Assembly: GCA_036785325.1 (NCBI GenBank)
Contig: JAXIVH010000015.1
Span: 6,415,367 to 6,479,366, forward strand
Direction of reading: 5' to 3'
Length of the DNA: 64,000 nt
Source of the DNA: Urophycis tenuis
Lineage: Eukaryota; Chordata; Actinopteri; Gadiformes; Phycidae
Every line of letters begins with the position of its first letter. Position 1 is the stretch's first letter. Positions 1 to 12,650 of the stretch are shown here, piece by piece. Both the position numbers and the translations under genes were made by a program. A model generated the notes under the pieces. That model ran no database searches and was not told the DNA's origin. It was given only the letters and a program-made list of their open reading frames with translations.

Positions 1-14
1 TCAGTATCGCCCAC

Positions 15-2293
15 CTGTGAAAGCCCCTCCCGTAGCTGGTCCCTCTCCTGCTCCAGGTCTTCCAGGACCTCCAGGGCCAGCCGCCCCAGGGGCCAGGGCT
101 GGCCCGGGCCACCCGGAGCGGGGAGGCCGGCGCTGCCAGCGGGCCGGTGGGCCATCAGAGTAGCGTACGCCTCTCTCACGGTGCCCTCCAGAGACTCTGC
201 CTTGCTGCTGAGCGCACGGGCCTCTTCCTGCACCTGCTGCAGCCTCTGCTCCCCGGAGCGCTGGGCGGCCTGGAGGTCACACAGCACCGCCTGCAGCCGG
301 TCCAGCTCCCACGCATGTCTCCTGGAGTCCACCATCCTTCAGGCCAGGAGGGTTTACAGCAGGCTTATTGTTTCTTACTGTCTGTATCTAGAGCGCCGTT
401 CAGTTGTAGACACAGTGCTACCGTCTACCCCCCTAGTGTGTGACACTGTATTATCAAAAGTCAAAGTCAAAGTCTAAGTGAACTTTATTACAGTTAGTGC
501 AAGTAATTATACAGAGGATCAAAATTGCGTTTCTCCAAACTCCAACTGTGCAATAATTGTAACAGACAACATATAACATAACAAATAACATAATAGTGCA
601 ATAACAAAATAGTGCAAAACATACATCCAGACAGACAGTGGGTGTATACATTTCACAGCATAGGAAGTAGAAAATTCATGGTGAAATTCAATGATGGTAA
701 GTTGCTAAGGTGTAATAGTAGAAGGTGCAATGTGGCAAAGTGCGAAACAGCAGCATGGAGATACATATGTATATCAACATGTATGGAATGTAAACAGCAT
801 GTATGGTTGCATGCATATGTTAGTATATGCATAGTTAGCTATGAACTAATTTTGATCTCAATGAACCCCCCCCCACCACCCACCATCACCCACTACAGTC
901 ATTAAAGAAGATAAAGAGGCAGGTGGCTTCGGGTGTCTACCTGAGATGGGACAGGAAATCCTTCTCCGTGTCCAGCTGCTGGAGCCGCGTCTGCAGCTGG
1001 ATGATGGCCTGGCGCTGATGGAACGCCTGCCACTCGCAATGATCATGTGACTGTTGGGGAAGTACGCACATTTTCAACCAATTGACCCGAATGGTTTGAC
1101 CTATGATGCCAGTGATCCCCAAACCACTCTGTCTCGTGTACTCCTACAGCACCATCAGTGCGACTCTAGTGCCCACAAACGTTTTCTACATATCTGTATC
1201 TCACTATTATCGTTTAGCATAATTATGACACATATGCATACCCCGGGGTCGAGCACCTCTGCATTATTTTGTGTTCAGATCAGCATCATCATCATCATCA
1301 TTCAACCTGACCATCTTCATTAAGGGAGCCAACCTCATTGATCTGCCTCTGCGGCTCTGACACCTGCTGAGAGTAATCCTCTACTGGGTTTTCCAGCATG
1401 TTGTTCCCAGAGAAGCTGAAGCCCGGCCGGGTCGCCTCCAGGCCCGACACATCCAGACCAGAAGCAGCGGGCCGAGATGGGTCGTGGTTCCGGCTAGGCC
1501 CGATATCTGCAGCCACAGAAACGGTGTTGGATATGGACACACAGCTTTACAAGTTCAACAGGATGTATTATGTTGAAACACAGTTTTCTGTGATAGTGTG
1601 TCTGTACTCGGCCTTGGATTCTTAATCGAAATGTATTTCTTATTTCATGAAGTAGACACAATAAAAGTACTGGTGTGGTATGTTTATGCTGAGCCAGCTG
1701 AATGTGATGATTAACAAACTGAGATGGAAGAACACAAAATGTATGAAAAAAACATTATGAAAATCATGTACTTTTCTCTCTTTCTCTGTTCCCCCTGGGT
1801 TTGAGGCCGGTTATGCAGCACACTTTCTGAAAGGCTTCTCTGGTTGCATTTTCTATCTCTTCTTGGAGCATCTGGGTCTCTTTGGTGCGCTTATCAAGTT
1901 CTTCACTGGAAAGGCAACAGGCATAATAAACATATACCATTCATGGAAATAAGCAAGTGGCTAGGGCTGCATGTGTAACTCCTACCTCAGCTCATCCAGT
2001 TTCAGTGTTTTGAGTCTCACAGGAGGAGTGCAGGGTTGATGTGTTTCTGTTTGTTTTTGTAAATGTGTGTAAGTTTAGACAAAAAACAAACAAGACGTGC
2101 AAAAGCTATAGCACTGCACCCAAATGACTGGAATCATAGCGATGCTTATCTTCCCCCAGAGAAATCATCATGTTATTGTTATAATAACTAGAAAACCATG
2201 AGCCCAACCTGTAGCTATTGTTGTCGCAGTCATTGGACGTCTGTCTTTGTCTGGCCCCTTAAGGGCTCCAGGTGTGTTTAACCCTTTAGGCAT
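15..2293 (-). CDS. ccdc158: CCDC158-like coiled-coil protein, 5' part (six coding exons; 3' end outside window)
   Basis: Coding exons on the minus strand: 2293-2209, 2046-1986, 1905-1772, 1506-1334, 1026-941, 321-15. All joints are GT-AG and the six phases agree, giving 282 codons with no stop; the last exon ends at a donor (GT 14-13), so the gene continues to the left of the window. Identity rests on two stretches like recalled human CCDC158: VEDYSQQVSEPQRQINE (human LEDYSHQV..LQRRLNE), followed by QRQAIIQLQTRLQQL (human LRQSVIDLQTKLQEM). Exons 2-3 carry a first heptad-rich segment (LDELSEELDKRTKETQMLQE), and the last exon is strongly coiled coil. The N-terminus differs from the human one I remember. 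Its molecular role is not established to my knowledge. It lies head-to-head with ccng2, as expected from human 4q21. Which coiled-coil family it belongs to is the main uncertainty. Confidence 0.75.
457..680. repeat. Retroelement 3'-tail-like dispersed repeat in a ccdc158 intron
   Basis: AT-rich block starting with tandem copies of GTCAAAG and then GTGAACTTTATTACAG, a pattern I recognise from the 3' ends of fish LINE/SINE copies. It sits in the intron between ccdc158 exons 5 and 6. The family is not identified and the right end is approximate. Confidence 0.4.
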
Positions 2294-3341
2294 TCTGGTT
2301 CAGCCCAGCATGTTGTACCTGCAAGAAAGACAGAAACTCGGCGAAGTAGTTAGTTAGCTTGCTACGCTAACTATGCCTTGATGAGCTAACCGGGGGGGCC
2401 GTTTCGTCACTATGGTAACAGCATCTCGGGCTCGTCCAATGGGAGTCGATCGTAGTCGCGTTTTCTGGTTATGTTTAAAAATATATATAAATATTTTTCT
2501 CGAAATATAATTATTTCTTCACAAGTATTATGAGTTTAAACATGGTTGTTAGAAAACATTGTGAAAAAAAATCATAAAAGGAAAACCCAATGTCTGCCGT
2601 CATCCCTGCAGCGTGACGTCAGTCGAGATGCATGCCGGTTATTGTAGTTTAAGGGTGTGCTTACTCCTGTTAGTTCCGAGCTATGCTTACTATTTGTTTA
2701 CTCGGGTGAGGTCGAGGCGGATCCTCCCCCATTAGGTCTTCTTCAGACATCCACGAAAACGTATCCAGTGTTTAGTATTTCTATCTACACTTTGTTTTAC
2801 GAGTTTAACATGGATATTTAAACGTTTATTATTGATCTTCGGTGCATCGTCGCCCTTTTGCGGAAGGAAGGGTAAGAATAGCGGTCCAAGTCGCTTCAGT
2901 ATTGCAAGCTGTTTTTTTTGTCTCAGTCGATGATATGTTTGGTTATCAAAGGGTCCCAAACTCGTCAGAGTGGATGTGCAAATATTGCATTTTTAAGAAA
3001 AACACAGCATATTTGTGTCTTCGCAGAGTTGACCTAGTTTCTGTTTTTAGTAGGCTGACTGCGCTCAGCCATTAGGAGGAACACGGACCGTTTCTTGGCT
3101 CCAGTGTGTGGATGAATTGATTGCTTGACCGAATGCAAAACCCCAATACAAAGAGAATGCATTTGTTTGTGTGATCAACAATATTATGGCGTGTTTTTCT
3201 TCAAGGAAAGGGCGATGGCCAGAGAGCCTGTGATACCCGAACCTCCAGTGGGTGTGGCCTAATGGGCTACAATTCTCGCCCCCCGAGGTCAACAGAGACC
3301 AACCCCACCCCCAGCAAATAAGGTGTCCTATGTGTTACAGA
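2294..3341. promoter_or_regulatory. Shared divergent promoter of ccdc158 (-) and ccng2 (+), with X-box and CRE
   Basis: The two start codons lie 1.05 kb apart in opposite directions. Seen in the sequence: an RFX-type X-box half-site pair GTCACTATGGTAAC at 2406-2419, a CCAAT box near 2436, and a perfect cAMP-response palindrome TGACGTCA at 2614-2621. A splice-acceptor-like TTACAG directly before the ccng2 ATG (3336-3341) suggests that a 5' untranslated exon of ccng2 lies in this interval. Transcription starts are not visible from sequence alone. Confidence 0.55.
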
Positions 3342-6300
3342 ATGAAGGACCTGCAGAGCATCGACAGCTCGCTCTTAAAGGAGCTGAAGCAATGTTGTGC
3401 GGAGGAGTCCAGCTTCCTTCCGAGGGACTCGGGCCTGAAGATGATAGAGGCAGCTCCAGCAGAGGTGACACACTGACCTATTTCTGACGTTTACATGTTT
3501 GGGTTGGTTGTATGGTGATGCAGTGACACAGCAATGTAAATACATAGATTCAAACTAAATCTAATCTTTTAATAGCAGTAGCTCCCTTCTTGTTAACATG
3601 TAAGGACAATATGCAACAAAAACATTTTTGTAAACAATTATTGTTATGTTGAAGTGATTGGTCCACAATAATACATGTTTGAGTTTAGATTAACGACTAC
3701 TTGATCAAGACTTAATTAGAATAGAATAATAGAATAGAAATACTTTATTGATCCCAAGCTGGAAAATCACGGTAATAGCATAATTATATATAATTATAAC
3801 TATAATAACTATAATAATTATAACAGAGCCTTGTAAGGTGCATGGACCAATTAGTAACATTACAATACAACATTCAACACAAAATATCAACAACAATATA
3901 TTTAAGTGTCGATTAATCTATCAGTGTGTTTTTGACAACATTCTTTTAACAGTTGGTCCATAAAGGTTACTCCATCCTAAAGTGATGTCTTGAACTTGCT
4001 TACTTTGTAAGACAAGCAGCCATGAGAATTCTGTAATGATGAAACAGCATGAAGCATGATTTCACTTGATAAATGACTGAATCAATTATCACATTGATTG
4101 TTTTCATTCAGGAAAAACACATCCAGCTAATAAAATGTAATTGTTCATGGTCTAGTGTGGCAGACACTCCATACCGTCTGGCCCAATGCTACGCTATATG
4201 TACATATAGCCTGCAAGCGTTTCCCACTGCTCCTCACACGCTAACGACTGGGTGTGCCTTCTCCAGAACCACAACGCAGTGTCAGCGAAATGCAGGGACG
4301 CCAACGTGGAGGAGTTGTGGGGCCTGACTAGTTTCTTCGGCTACAGCACCCAAACCTTTGTCCAGGCCGTCAATATGCTGGACAGATTCCTCACCATCAT
4401 GAAGGTGTGTGTTGTTGTTTGTACAAAGCACGCAGAACTCCCTCACATTGTCAGTGATTGGTTAATTTGTGAAGCAAACCGAGTCCTCGGGGTCGGTGAG
4501 ATCGGTCATTTTGAGGTGCGCACGTTGACCCTTATGATTCGCTGTTTATCCAAACCCGTTCAGGTGCAGGCCAAGCACCTGCCCTGCATCGGGGTGTGCT
4601 GTCTGCACATGGCAGCCAAGATGGTGGAGGACGAGCGCTCCATCTCGCCCACGCAGGAGCTCATCCGCATCAGCCACAGCAAGTTCACCGTGTCGGACCT
4701 GTGTCGCATGGAGAAGATCGTCACGGAGAAGCTCAACAGCCTGGAGCCCCGGGCCGTCACTGCCATGACCTTCCTACGCCTCTACCACGCGGCCATCGTC
4801 TCCCTGACGGCTGGGAGGTGAGGCCTTCGCTCGTCTTCACGGCACTGCATGCCGCCTGTTACTGTACTCCAACCTTTGAGTTCGCTTTTTTCTAACTTCT
4901 TATTCTTTTCTATCTTCTTATGACTTCTATACTTTTTTTTTCTTTTCTCTTTTACTGTCTTACCATTGCACTGGAGTATTTGTAACTAAAGCAATTTCCC
5001 TCTGGGATTATCAAAGTATTTCTGTCTGTCTGTCTGTCTGCCTTATTGATGCCTTACACAGAGCATCTCATGAGATGACGCCTCTGTTTTCAGGGAGGAG
5101 ATCCCGAGCATCGGGACCCTGGAGGCCCAGCTGAAGGCCTGCACGTGCCGGCTTGTGTTCTCTAAAGCTAAAGTAAGGATCCATCTCAGGCCACATCCAT
5201 CTCAGACCACGTAGCATTGCTTCCTCTGCGTGTGCTGACTCTCTCTCTCCTCCCTCCAGCCGTCGGTGCTCGCTCTCTCTCTTATTGCCCAGGAGCTCAA
5301 AGCCCTGAAGTCCACCTCTGCCATGAGGGCCGTTCAGCAACTTCAGAAGCACCTTAAGGTAAACACAAAAACCATTTCAGCCAGCAATGGTCAATGCATT
5401 TCTAAAGCAGAATTTATAACCCAGCACATTGTTTTAAGTTGATGTCTGATCCTCACATGTCTGGGATATGCTCAAATTCCATGTTGGCTCCCAAATGTTA
5501 TCCCAAATTTACCAGCATTAGCATGTAAGCCTCTTAAAAAATGTTTTAGGGGCGAAACTAATCTCCCTGGGCCACGGTGGCGCCTGCATGTCTCCTGTCT
5601 GGCAGAGGTTCTGCGGAGGCCAGACACACTTCTGTGGCTGTTGCTCCGAAGCTTTATTAGCGTGTCTCTGTGGTCCCTGATGCCTCCGCAGATCAGCGAG
5701 GCTGAGCTGCTCCAGTGGAGGGAACTGGTGGCCCAGTGCATGGCCCAGTACTACTCGGAGGAATGCACCAAACCGGACAACAAGAAGCTGGTCTGGGTCG
5801 TGTCCAGGCGCACGGCCCAGAACCTGCGGGCCAACCGCTGCAGTGTGCCGGGCCTGCCCACCATCCCCGAGGGGAGCTGGGACGAGAGCGAGAGGTGAGC
5901 ACCTGGCCGCGCCACAGCCACCTGCCGCAGGCCGTCTGCACGCTGTCTGTCTGCTGTGGCATCCACACCGTCCGATACTGTTACTGCCGTGGAAGGACAA
6001 ACTATATGCTGCAGGGTGTGGTGTGTCTGTGTGTGTGTGTGTGGGCTCGGGCTGCAGGGCGGCACACTGACAGTGAATTCAGATCATTAAGGTCATGAAT
6101 GAGCCGGTGGGAGTACTTCAGGGCCTGCGTCTGAATACACTGTGAATCACTTTGGATAAAGGTCTGCTGCTAGCACGACTACATATAGATACTACCTTTA
6201 ACCATTGAACCATTCCATTTGATCTATCTTAAACAACAATCAGAGACGGATTCTTACAGTGTGCATTTACCCCTCAAAATGGATTCGGCCTCCATTTCCT

Positions 6301-6460
6301 TCCTTCCTTTTGTAATGCCTCTGCCTCTCCCCCCCCCCCCCACAGCGAGGACTCGTGCGAGGACATGAGCAGCGAGGAGGACAGCCTGTACGGCTCCCTG
6401 GGGAGCGACGGCGGAGGGGCCTACTTCCCCTCCACCTTCACCAGACCCGGCAGGAAGTAG
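3342..6460 (+). CDS. ccng2: Cyclin G2
   Basis: Coding exons: 3342-3464, 4267-4404, 4564-4817, 5094-5172, 5260-5358, 5692-5894, 6346-6460; phases agree and the product is 336 residues (human CCNG2 344). The start MKDLQ matches the human start MKDL. The cyclin box is encoded by exons 2-3 (VEELWGLTSFFGYSTQTF, VNMLDRFL, QAKHLPCIGVCCL). Exon 4 carries the family stretch LEAQLKACTCRLVFSKAK and exon 6 KKLVWVVSRRTAQNL and LPTIPEG. The C-terminal EDSCEDMS motif is typical of CCNG2 and absent from CCNG1. Cyclin G2 is an unconventional cyclin that promotes cell-cycle arrest and binds protein phosphatase 2A. The CDS is followed by a 3' UTR of about 0.8 kb with two poly(A) signals. It is divergent from ccdc158. 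Confidence 0.97.
3718..3900 (-). repeat. L2-like LINE 3' tail fragment in ccng2 intron 1
   Basis: The stretch AATACTTTATTGATCCCAAG at the left edge, followed by AT-rich sequence, matches the common 3' end of fish L2/Maui-type LINE copies read on the minus strand. Boundaries are approximate. Confidence 0.45.
4935..5041 (+). repeat. L2-like tail with (CTGT)n in ccng2 intron 3
   Basis: GCAATTTCCCTCTGGGATTATCAAAGTATTTCTGTC followed by five CTGT units. It has the same sequence signature as the tails near 32,100 and 52,390 but a different microsatellite end. Confidence 0.45.
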
Positions 6461-7230
6461 TAGCCCGCCACGAGCTGCCCCCCCGGAGCTGTGTGTGTGT
6501 TCTCACAGCGTTGTGTGCCTGGGCCCGGGGGTCACAACGTTCTCCTGGGGGGAGCGGACCGGAGGGGGGGGGGGGAACCGAGTGTGCCAACGTATGTCTG
6601 GTTTACCGTTGTTAGAACCTGTAGCTTTTTCTACGCGGAGAAGGAGAGGGTCCCGGCTCGGGCGGGACGGACCGAAGACCCCGGCAGCTTCCCGGCGCAT
6701 ATTCGTAGATGTGATGGTTTTTGTTTGACCTTCCGGTTTGATGTCCTCTCGTGTCAGGTTGTGCGCCAACGTGACACATTCCAAAAACCCAGCTCTTTAG
6801 CACACAACCAGGTGGCCGTGTGGCTGTGCTACAGCGGGCATTGAGCTGGTGAACGCCTACTAATATACTGTTACATTTAGCCTGAGTTTTTAAACACTCC
6901 TTTCTTCTTTTTTTTTTTTTTTAAATACTGAAGACACACTACACATGGCGTGAACGCTGTGTGATGTAGTGACATGTAGTATGGGAGTGTTGTGTTTGAG
7001 AGGACAATGTATGCATGACATATTTAATTGTGAATGGACACCGTTACTGTCTAGAATAGCACATTGTAAAAAAAAAAATCTATATTTTCAAAAACTGAAA
7101 AAAATGTATATAAAATGTACAAAAGAGAACAAAAACATGTGATGTGAATACTATATATTGTGTATTGTACTGTAACAAAAAGAGATCATATCAGTAGGAT
7201 CCGTCCTTAAAAAAAAAACTAAATACTGAA

Positions 7231-7254
7231 AATAAAGACATTTTTTTAAATAAA
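7231..7254 (+). terminator. ccng2 poly(A) signals
   Basis: AATAAA at 7231-7236 and again at 7249-7254, about 770 bases after the ccng2 stop. The preceding 3' UTR is AT-rich with several short A tracts and contains no other gene. Confidence 0.7.
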
Positions 7255-7439
7255 AGATTTATCTTGGTTCATGGGATTTGTTGCGAGCTTTTGAGCAATA
7301 TTAGGCTCGCTTATAATTTCATAAGCACTCAGTAGAGCATGACGGCATAAGATGATGAACGGAGCCGTGGGAGGTCCTCCAAACCATTAATTACATTATG
7401 AAACAAGCGTCCTTTTATACTAAGAGCTGCTCTGTGGTG

Positions 7440-7602
<163 letters not shown>

Positions 7603-7880
7603 CACCCCCTTGATTAAACGGGCTGTTGCCGGGAGGATTGCAGTGCGCGGCGGAACCACAGGGGCTGGGCGGCACGGAGTCTGACGCGCTTCAAGACATG
7701 CAGCCGAGCATCATCCTGAACGCAGAGCGCGGAGAGAGAGGCTATTTTCACGTTTATTTCAGAGGAAAATGTGAACTCTGAAATTGACTCGGCGATATTC
7801 TTCACAAAACCATAGCAAGGAAAAAAACAACCTAAAAAAATCCCCCCCTTTCCGATGACTGCAGAGGCCCTGCTGGGGGA

Positions 7881-7967
7881 ATGAAAACGCACCAAGATGG
7901 TGCGCATCGCAAACGCCCTAGGTTTGGTTATTCTGAGCGTCGCTCTGCTCATCTTGTCTCTTATTAG
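7881..7967 (+). promoter_or_regulatory. Upstream open reading frame overlapping the st8sia3 start
   Basis: An ATG at 7881 opens a 28-codon frame ending at TAG 7965-7967. It is out of frame with, and overlaps, the st8sia3 start at 7897. It could reduce translation from the main start by competing for scanning ribosomes. See findings for a possible link to the longer human N-terminus. Confidence 0.5.
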
Positions 7968-9766
7968 TTATGTGTCTCTGCGCAAAGACAGCTTCCTCGC
8001 CTCCTCCTCCAAATACGACATGGGGGGTCCGAGGATCATGTTCCACGCGGGGTTCAGGTGAGTGGATGTTATTCGGTACACTGTCGTCTTCATGCATTGC
8101 GATATGAATCAGCATATGGAATGTCGGAGCCGAAGTCAAAGCGGAATTTGGGCCTCATAACCGATACGTTCCCGTGAAAACCCGAATTTGCTGATGAACG
8201 TCTAGGCGGCCACCTTGTATCGATGTAGGCCCACCCGTTCACGACGCGTTAAACAAACCCATCAGAACTGGCGCGCTGTAGTCAACTATTTACTAATTGA
8301 ATCAAAGAGGAGAACTGTCCATGGTGCTGAGATTTTCGTCTTAGAACCAAAATAGACTACAGAACCGAGCTCTAGCTCATCACGCAACCCGGACGGCTTT
8401 TCGAAAGAAACCCACACGTTGATCGATTTTGTCATCAGGTCTCAGTTTGCCATGAATTTCTTGGACCCGTCGTTCGTCCCCCTGACGAACGCGCTGAACG
8501 AAGAACTTCAAGGAAAGCCCTCTAAATGGAAATTCAACAGGACTGCGTTTTATATGCAAAGGTAAAGTAGTTCCGCTGTTTCTATCTCTGAGTCACTCTG
8601 GTCTGGTGTATTCATATGAAGTGTCGCTATGTCTCCATGATGCCCTGCTCTGCTCTGGTGTTGGTGAACGGCGCGTGATGACGCGGGCTGTGACCTCAAA
8701 CCTGTCTTTCAGGAAGGAGATCTACAACTTCATCGACATCGCCAACAACTTCTCCCTCACCAAGAGCGGCGTGCGCGTGGGCCAGCTGATGCACTTCGAC
8801 TACTCCAGCAACAAGTACGTGTTCTCCATCAGCAACAACTTCAAGTCGCTGCTGCCCGACCGCTCCCCCATCTACAACAAGCACTACAACGTGTGCGCGG
8901 TGGTGGGGAACAGTGGCATCCTGACGGGGAGCCACTGCGGCAGCGTGATCGACCAGGCGGACTTTGTGTTCCGCTGTAACTTTGCGCCGACGGAGGCGTA
9001 CCACAAGGACGTGGGCCGGAAGACCAACATGACCACCTTCAACCCCAGCATACTGGAGCACTACTACAACAACCTGCTCACCATCCAGGACCGGAACAAC
9101 TTCTTCCTGAACGTGAAGAAGCTGGAGGGGGCCATTTTGTGGATCCCCGCCTTCTTCCTGCACACCTCGGCCACGGTGACCCGCACGCTGGTGGACTTCT
9201 TCGTGGAGCACAGGGGCCAGCTGAAGATCGAGCTGGCCTGGCCGGGGAACATCATGCAGGACGTCAACAAGTAAGAGGCCGGTGGCGCGACGGGAGTGCT
9301 GGACCCCAGCAGCGGGTTACTCTGAATTAAAACACCTCGACAAAAATCCTATGTAAATTAAAGGCTGTTATCCCGTATAATTGCGCCAACATCCCATAGT
9401 TGTGTGTTGGTGTGTGTTGGGGGGGCGTTGTGCTAGTATCTGTACAGATTCCTTTGCTAACATCACCATCAATCCCCCCACAGATACTGGAAGACCAAGA
9501 ACCTGTCCCCCAAGCGTCTCAGCACTGGAATCCTCATGTACACGCTGGCCTCGGCCATGTGTGAGGAGATCCACCTGTACGGCTTCTGGCCCTTCGGCTG
9601 GGACCCCAACACGGGCAAGGACCTGCCCTACCACTACTACGACAAGAAGGGCACCAAGTTCACCACCAAATGGCAGGAGACCCACCAACTGCCCAGTGAG
9701 TTCAGACTACTGTACAAGATGCACGGGGAGGGTGTGACCAAGCTCGGCCTGTCGCACTGTGCCTAA
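7897..9766 (+). CDS. st8sia3: ST8 alpha-2,8-sialyltransferase 3 (Sia-T III)
   Basis: Four coding exons, 7897-8057, 8439-8561, 8713-9270, 9484-9766, encode 374 residues (human 380). It is a type II Golgi membrane enzyme that adds sialic acid in alpha-2,8 linkage to sialylated glycoproteins and gangliosides, mainly in brain. A short cytoplasmic tail is followed by one membrane helix (about residues 8-27, LGLVILSVALLILSLISYV). The sialyl motif L spans about 154-198 (CAVVGNSGILTGSHCG and FVFRCNFAPT), motif S about 292-315 (STGILMYTLASAMCEEIHLY), and the motif VS His is in HYYDKK (about 331). The near-identity to human ST8SIA3 through PSKWKFNRTAF and NLLTIQDRNNFF separates it from other ST8SIA members. 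All expected motifs are intact. Confidence 0.97.
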
Positions 9767-12285
9767 ACATGCTGGCGGGAGCCCCCTACCCCCCCCCCAA
9801 CCCCGACCCCCCAGCCCGACCCAAGAGGAGAGCGAAGAGGCTGTGACCCAGTTACATCACGTGAACCCGCCCTCCCCTCCCCATGTTTGCTATGGCACAT
9901 ATACCACCCTGCATGATGGCTGCTGAGACCTCTGAAGCATTCCCCCCCCCGCCATCCTCTCCTCCTCTCCTCCTCTCCATCGCTACCACAACCCCATGTG
10001 TTGTCGCCCCCCCCAGCCTTCCGCGATGGTGTCGGCGCCTCTCACACAACGATGTCAAGGTGATCGGGAGGCACTTGTTGTTAAGACCACACAGGCTGGC
10101 CTCGTGCAGCACCAGTGTCTCCCCTCTTCCCGTTTGGTATGGCGGCGTGGCCTGAACTAAAACAGCTTGTCTCCAACAATCACAGGCCAGCTCAAATTAA
10201 TTCCACACGCTATTTAATTATAGAGCATCTGACCATCTCTGCTTTGAAACAAAGGACTGGCTATTGATTTTGGATCTTGCTATGAACTTTATGGAAGGCC
10301 TTTAACAAGGGTATATGTCGACTCTGCACTCTAAGCACTGCCTAATCTCAGGGATGGAGTTAGATCAGTGTATTTTTTTCCTTTTTTGTTCTTCCGTTCA
10401 ATTCTCCTATTCTACGTCTTTCTTCACAGTGGAAAACAATGTTGTTTTTATTAACTTGAGCCCACTGGAACAGTCAAAATTCAACAAGTGGTCGAGGGGC
10501 AACGCTGTGGAGTTTTGTGTTTGTTTACAATGCTGTGCTCCTGCAACAAGTCCAACCTTAGTGTTGCTTCCGGCTGATTCCACGTCCTGCTAAGTTTGTG
10601 TTCCTCTACAGAATCGATAAAGTTTCAGAGGAAGAATCAACATTCCATAGAATAAGCCATAGGCTAACCTTGTGACGGCAGAGTAAGGGGAGGTTATCAC
10701 ATGGGATTTAAGGAACAGCTGACGATTAAGAAGCCTTGTAACACGATCAGGAAGTTTTATTTACGATATTTGAGGAAAATATTTATAAATTATGACACAT
10801 ACATTAGACTTTGTCGATCCCTTTTTATTACTAAAATGAAAACTACTACATGTCGCAACAAGATCATAGTTATGTAGATTTTGTTAACAAAGGCAAAAGT
10901 TATTATTTTACTACCTATAAATACACGTATATTCACTTTGTTGTGATATTTAAACAGAGAAACCCACTGTTTTTATAACCCACTTGTGAAAGAGCATGAT
11001 TCATTTGAATGACATTGCATGTGAGTGACACAAACATATGCTAAAGGCTGTTTCTTTGTTCCTATTACAACTACTTTGGTATTGTTTTTGCATATGGCTC
11101 ACACAAGACTACCGGGGACTTCATAACGACGACGTTTCAGAGGCAAAGACATCTCTTCCTGTGTTTCACACGGGACCAGACCAGCAGTCTGGCTTGGTGG
11201 AAGGGTGGGCTGTACTCCCTCAGTCTTCCCCCATTCACGCCCGTAGTGATGGCTTGCCACATGATCGACTCATGACTTGTGCCCTTGTGCTGAAACACAG
11301 GCGTTGGGTAGAGTTTGTGCGCTGAAGTCACTGCTGGTGACGTCGCCAAGAGAGCCGCATACGCCACGCAGCAATTAGCCTACGGATCGGACTTCATTTA
11401 CTTTGACAATGCAGTGTTGTCGTACATATTCACACCCTGTGGCTGGTTTGTTTGCCTCGCACAAGAATTCTCAGCCTCGGAGAAAGACGGTGGAAGTGAT
11501 AGCGGATATAAAAGATTGTATCTCCCTGTCTAACCCCAGAGTTATTCATCGGAGGAAAGCCCTCTCGATGCAGATCTGACGCCAAAACCATTCAATCTTA
11601 ATTGAAGTGCCCTCGTTGTGTAGAGACGCTGAATGTCCCGCCAGCACACCAAAGAGCACTTTTCAGTTCCAGCGCAAGTTGGGCCGTTAGCACATTAGCG
11701 GTGACTTGAGATGGTGGATTGTCGTTGAGCATGTGTGTCGTTTTGTATCGCGCAAATTCATTTGACGTTTCCGTTTGTTTTCCCCATTTGGTTTTGGAAA
11801 TACAAAATGGCAGATGAATGTGGGGAAAGGAATGTCTGTGTCTGTATTTGATTTGGTTCTGGTTTGATTCTGGTTTTTATATGTATATAAATATATACAC
11901 ATATATATATAAATAATGAATCAAGACATGTATAACCCGTGTTCCATTCAAATCAAAGTATATGTTTAAGTACATTCATTCAGTTTTATTTTTTCATTAC
12001 AAACAGGATTCATTCCGATAACCCTTTAAAATTCACGCATGAACAATTTTATTCCATAACCCCCCCCATAAAAGCGTAGTAGCCCATGTACATGTGGTAG
12101 AAAAGATTTAGGTAAAGGACTCAACATCTGGTCGTTGTAACTAACATTGTGGTTGTTTACCTATGAAATATAACCATGGATGAAATGTTTATTTATGTCA
12201 CTTTCATTTGAGAATATACTCCCTGATAGTACACGTATACATGCCTGCATATTCCTGCCAGCCATGCTTCAATGTGTCGAATAAA
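9767..12285 (+). other. Probable long 3' UTR of st8sia3
   Basis: No coding signal is seen on either strand between the st8sia3 stop and the rab27b stop. The first 300 bases are C/T-rich and the rest AT-rich. The only clear plus-strand AATAAA is at 12280-12285, which would give a 2.5 kb 3' UTR, not unusual for a neural gene. Short runs of C (9788-9798, 12060-12066, 12463-12472) and an AT-rich patch near 11,880-11,920 are the only low-complexity features. Confidence 0.45.
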
Positions 12286-12650
12286 AACAGTATTTTTCTC
12301 TGAGGTGACCGTTTTTCATAATTAACCGTTATTCCGCCGCAACAACAGTGGGATTAGCAATGCTGTGATGTTATTCAAAAGATTAAACTGAAAGGTCATA
12401 CTGTGTGCATTCTGGTTCTTCTCTGTGCCCTCCAACATACCTGAACGTAGACACACCTGACCCCCCCCCGTGGAGGGGGGCAGTGAATACAGTGCACCTT
12501 GCAGCATAGCCCCCCCATGCCAAAGGACGCACACACACACCGAGTCACTACACCGTTTGTGATGGTGGGGGTGGTGGACCCCCTGCATTTGTTTGGCTTT
12601 GTAAAACAAGGCTGGTTCTGGTCGTAGAAAACAAAGTCCGGGGTCCGGTC

